NCBI GenBank assembly: GCA_052031065.1
Contig: JBPEXY010000193.1
Location: 1-6,999, forward strand
Direction of reading: 5' to 3'
DNA length: 6,999 nucleotides
From: JBPEXY01 sp052031065
GTDB taxonomy: Bacteria > Pseudomonadota > Gammaproteobacteria > Immundisolibacterales > Immundisolibacteraceae
This document shows, one piece after another, positions 6,390 to 6,999 of this stretch (position 1 is the first letter of the stretch; every line of letters begins with the position of its first letter). The notes under the pieces are model-generated. The model was not told where the DNA came from, ran no database searches, and saw only the letters and a list, made by a program, of their open reading frames with translations. The translations under genes and the position numbers were made by a program.

Positions 6390-6869
6390 TCAGGCGAGAG
6401 AGATGGGTGGGCGTTGCAGTGCGGGGGGTTGAACACTGGAAAAGCGTGACACCCCTGAAGCCACCGCAACTGAACCAGGGTGGGAGTCTGCAAACAGCTG
6501 TGGGGCGGGCAGGGCGACAACGCAGAATGCCATGGCGCAGAAGTGCGCCGAGGTGCCCTCACAGCAGTTCTGTTCGCTGTCGCCACCATGATGACGAGAG
6601 TAGTCCGCAGTGGAGTCCGACGGCGCGGGGTTCAGGCTGGCCGTGTGATCGCCGTGATCGCCGTGATCGCCATGTCCCAGCTGATGGTGAGCGTGGTCGC
6701 TGCCAGCCATATCAGCCACCGTCAGTTGGTTATCGGTCGCGGAATGCGGATTCTGCTGCGTGGTGTCGGCCGTGCCGACACAGCCCGGATCGGCGAATCC
6801 CATCAGTTGGGTCACCAGCAGGCTGGAGAGCAGCCAGGTCAGCAGACGTTTGCAGCGGTTTGGTTGCAT
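6390..6869 (-). CDS. Small exported His/Cys-rich protein, possible periplasmic metal-binding partner of the efflux operon
   Basis: I do not recognise a named family. From the ATG at 6869 the protein has 159 residues; a TTG at 6887 would add six. Neither start has a good ribosome site, so the start is uncertain. Residues 1-26 look like a signal peptide (R5, K7 and R8, then a Leu-rich core ending near GFA). After it comes a His-rich stretch with seven His between 59 and 75, including GDH three times in a row, then HH at 93-94. A cysteine group follows at C102, C103, C111 and C116, and the tail is Pro-rich (QPPALQRPPI). These are plausible soft-metal ligands. The gene is on the same strand as cusC, 99 bases ahead of it. 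The size, position and Pro-rich end recall the small CzcI-like or DUF2946-like proteins that precede the outer-membrane component of metal RND operons; this is inference from memory. Confidence 0.75.
   Translation of the reverse strand: MQPNRCKRLLTWLLSSLLVTQLMGFADPGCVGTADTTQQNPHSATDNQLTVADMAGSDHAHHQLGHGDHGDHGDHTASLNPAPSDSTADYSRHHGGDSEQNCCEGTSAHFCAMAFCVVALPAPQLFADSHPGSVAVASGVSRFSSVQPPALQRPPISLA
6645..6671. repeat. Three perfect 9-base tandem repeats coding (Gly-Asp-His)3
   Basis: GTGATCGCC occurs three times without a mismatch (6645-6653, 6654-6662, 6663-6671). On the minus strand each unit reads GGC GAT CAC, giving Gly-Asp-His in the His-rich stretch of the small exported protein. The identical codons suggest recent duplication by slippage; a change in copy number would alter the number of His residues and keep the frame. 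Confidence 0.9.
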
Positions 6870-6927
6870 AACGGCAATGCTAAACAAAAAAGTGGCAAAT
6901 GGAAAATTTGGGTCTGGCGGTGGGTGA

Positions 6928-6999
6928 TCAGCTAGTGAGGGTCGGCCAGATCACCACAACTGCCGCAATCACAAAGCCGATGCCGGTGACATGGGCGAT
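6928..6999 (-). CDS. C-terminal end of an unidentified membrane protein (5' part outside window)
   Basis: The minus strand reads from the right edge for 23 codons to a TGA at 6928-6930. The peptide is IAHVTGIGFVIAAVVVIW followed by a short PTLTS tail, which is one clear transmembrane segment with a polar end. The other two minus-strand frames both meet a stop within this stretch. Too little is present to name a family. It lies 58 bases ahead of the His/Cys-rich gene on the same strand, so it may be part of the same transcript. The alternative is non-coding sequence with a chance open frame; the hydrophobic composition makes a real gene end more likely. Confidence 0.5.
   Translation of the reverse strand: MAHVTGIGFVIAAVVVIWPTLTS

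Noticed and set aside
6877..6905. A promoter-like pair on the minus strand, TTTCCA, 17 bases, TAGCAT, ahead of the His/Cys-rich gene.
   Set aside because: Each box matches only four of six consensus positions, and it would leave almost no leader before the ATG at 6869. Chance matches of this quality are common, so no promoter is called.
6886..6910. A short stem (ATTTG/CAAAT, 6906-6910 with 6896-6900) followed by six T on the minus strand, like a terminator.
   Set aside because: The stem is only five pairs, nearly all A-T, and is separated from the T-run; too weak for an intrinsic terminator.
6923..6955. An inverted repeat GGTGATC and GATCACC separated by 19 bases.
   Set aside because: Seven pairs with a long loop, overlapping the end of the partial gene and with no T-run; it could be chance, and it does not match a copper-regulator box that I recognise.

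Overview
The window is ordinary chromosomal-type DNA, GC-rich and densely coded. It is dominated by a tripartite heavy-metal efflux operon of the CusCBA (HME-RND) type on the minus strand. The CusA-like pump can be aligned almost without gaps to Escherichia coli CusA from memory, and the adaptor carries a CusF-like tail. Both point to a proteobacterium, most likely a gammaproteobacterium, but the genus cannot be read from this segment.

Layout: (1) 1-264, plus strand, the C-terminal end of a polytopic inner-membrane protein that starts outside the window. (2) 265-306, a 42-base convergent gap with no convincing terminator. (3) 307-6290, minus strand, read right to left: a TolC-family outer-membrane channel (cusC-like, 4896-6290), a periplasmic adaptor with a CusF-like C-terminal domain (cusB-like, 3404-4903) and the RND pump (cusA-like, 307-3411). 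Both junctions inside this trio are 8-base ATG/stop overlaps. (4) 6291-6389, a 99-base gap almost filled by two GC-rich stem-loops. (5) 6390-6869, minus strand, a small exported His/Cys-rich protein of unknown family. (6) 6870-6927, a short AT-richer gap. (7) 6928-6999, minus strand, the last 23 codons of another hydrophobic protein.

How the parts work together: the pump should take Cu(I)/Ag(I) from the periplasm, and perhaps the cytosol, using the proton gradient. The adaptor links it to the outer-membrane channel and offers metal through its own Met site. The His/Cys-rich protein in front may buffer or sense metal in the periplasm. No cytoplasmic regulator (CusRS, CueR or similar) lies in the window, so the promoter and control are probably further right.

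I did not find a wholly new system. The points worth a second look are departures from the textbook Cus system. The pump keeps the three-Met copper site but lacks the TM11 lysine of the CusA proton relay (Val here) and one methionine of the relay (Asn here). The CusF-like tail has lost most of its copper ligands. A tandem stem-loop separates the His/Cys-rich gene from cusC. All comparisons with E. coli Cus proteins are from memory and were not computed.
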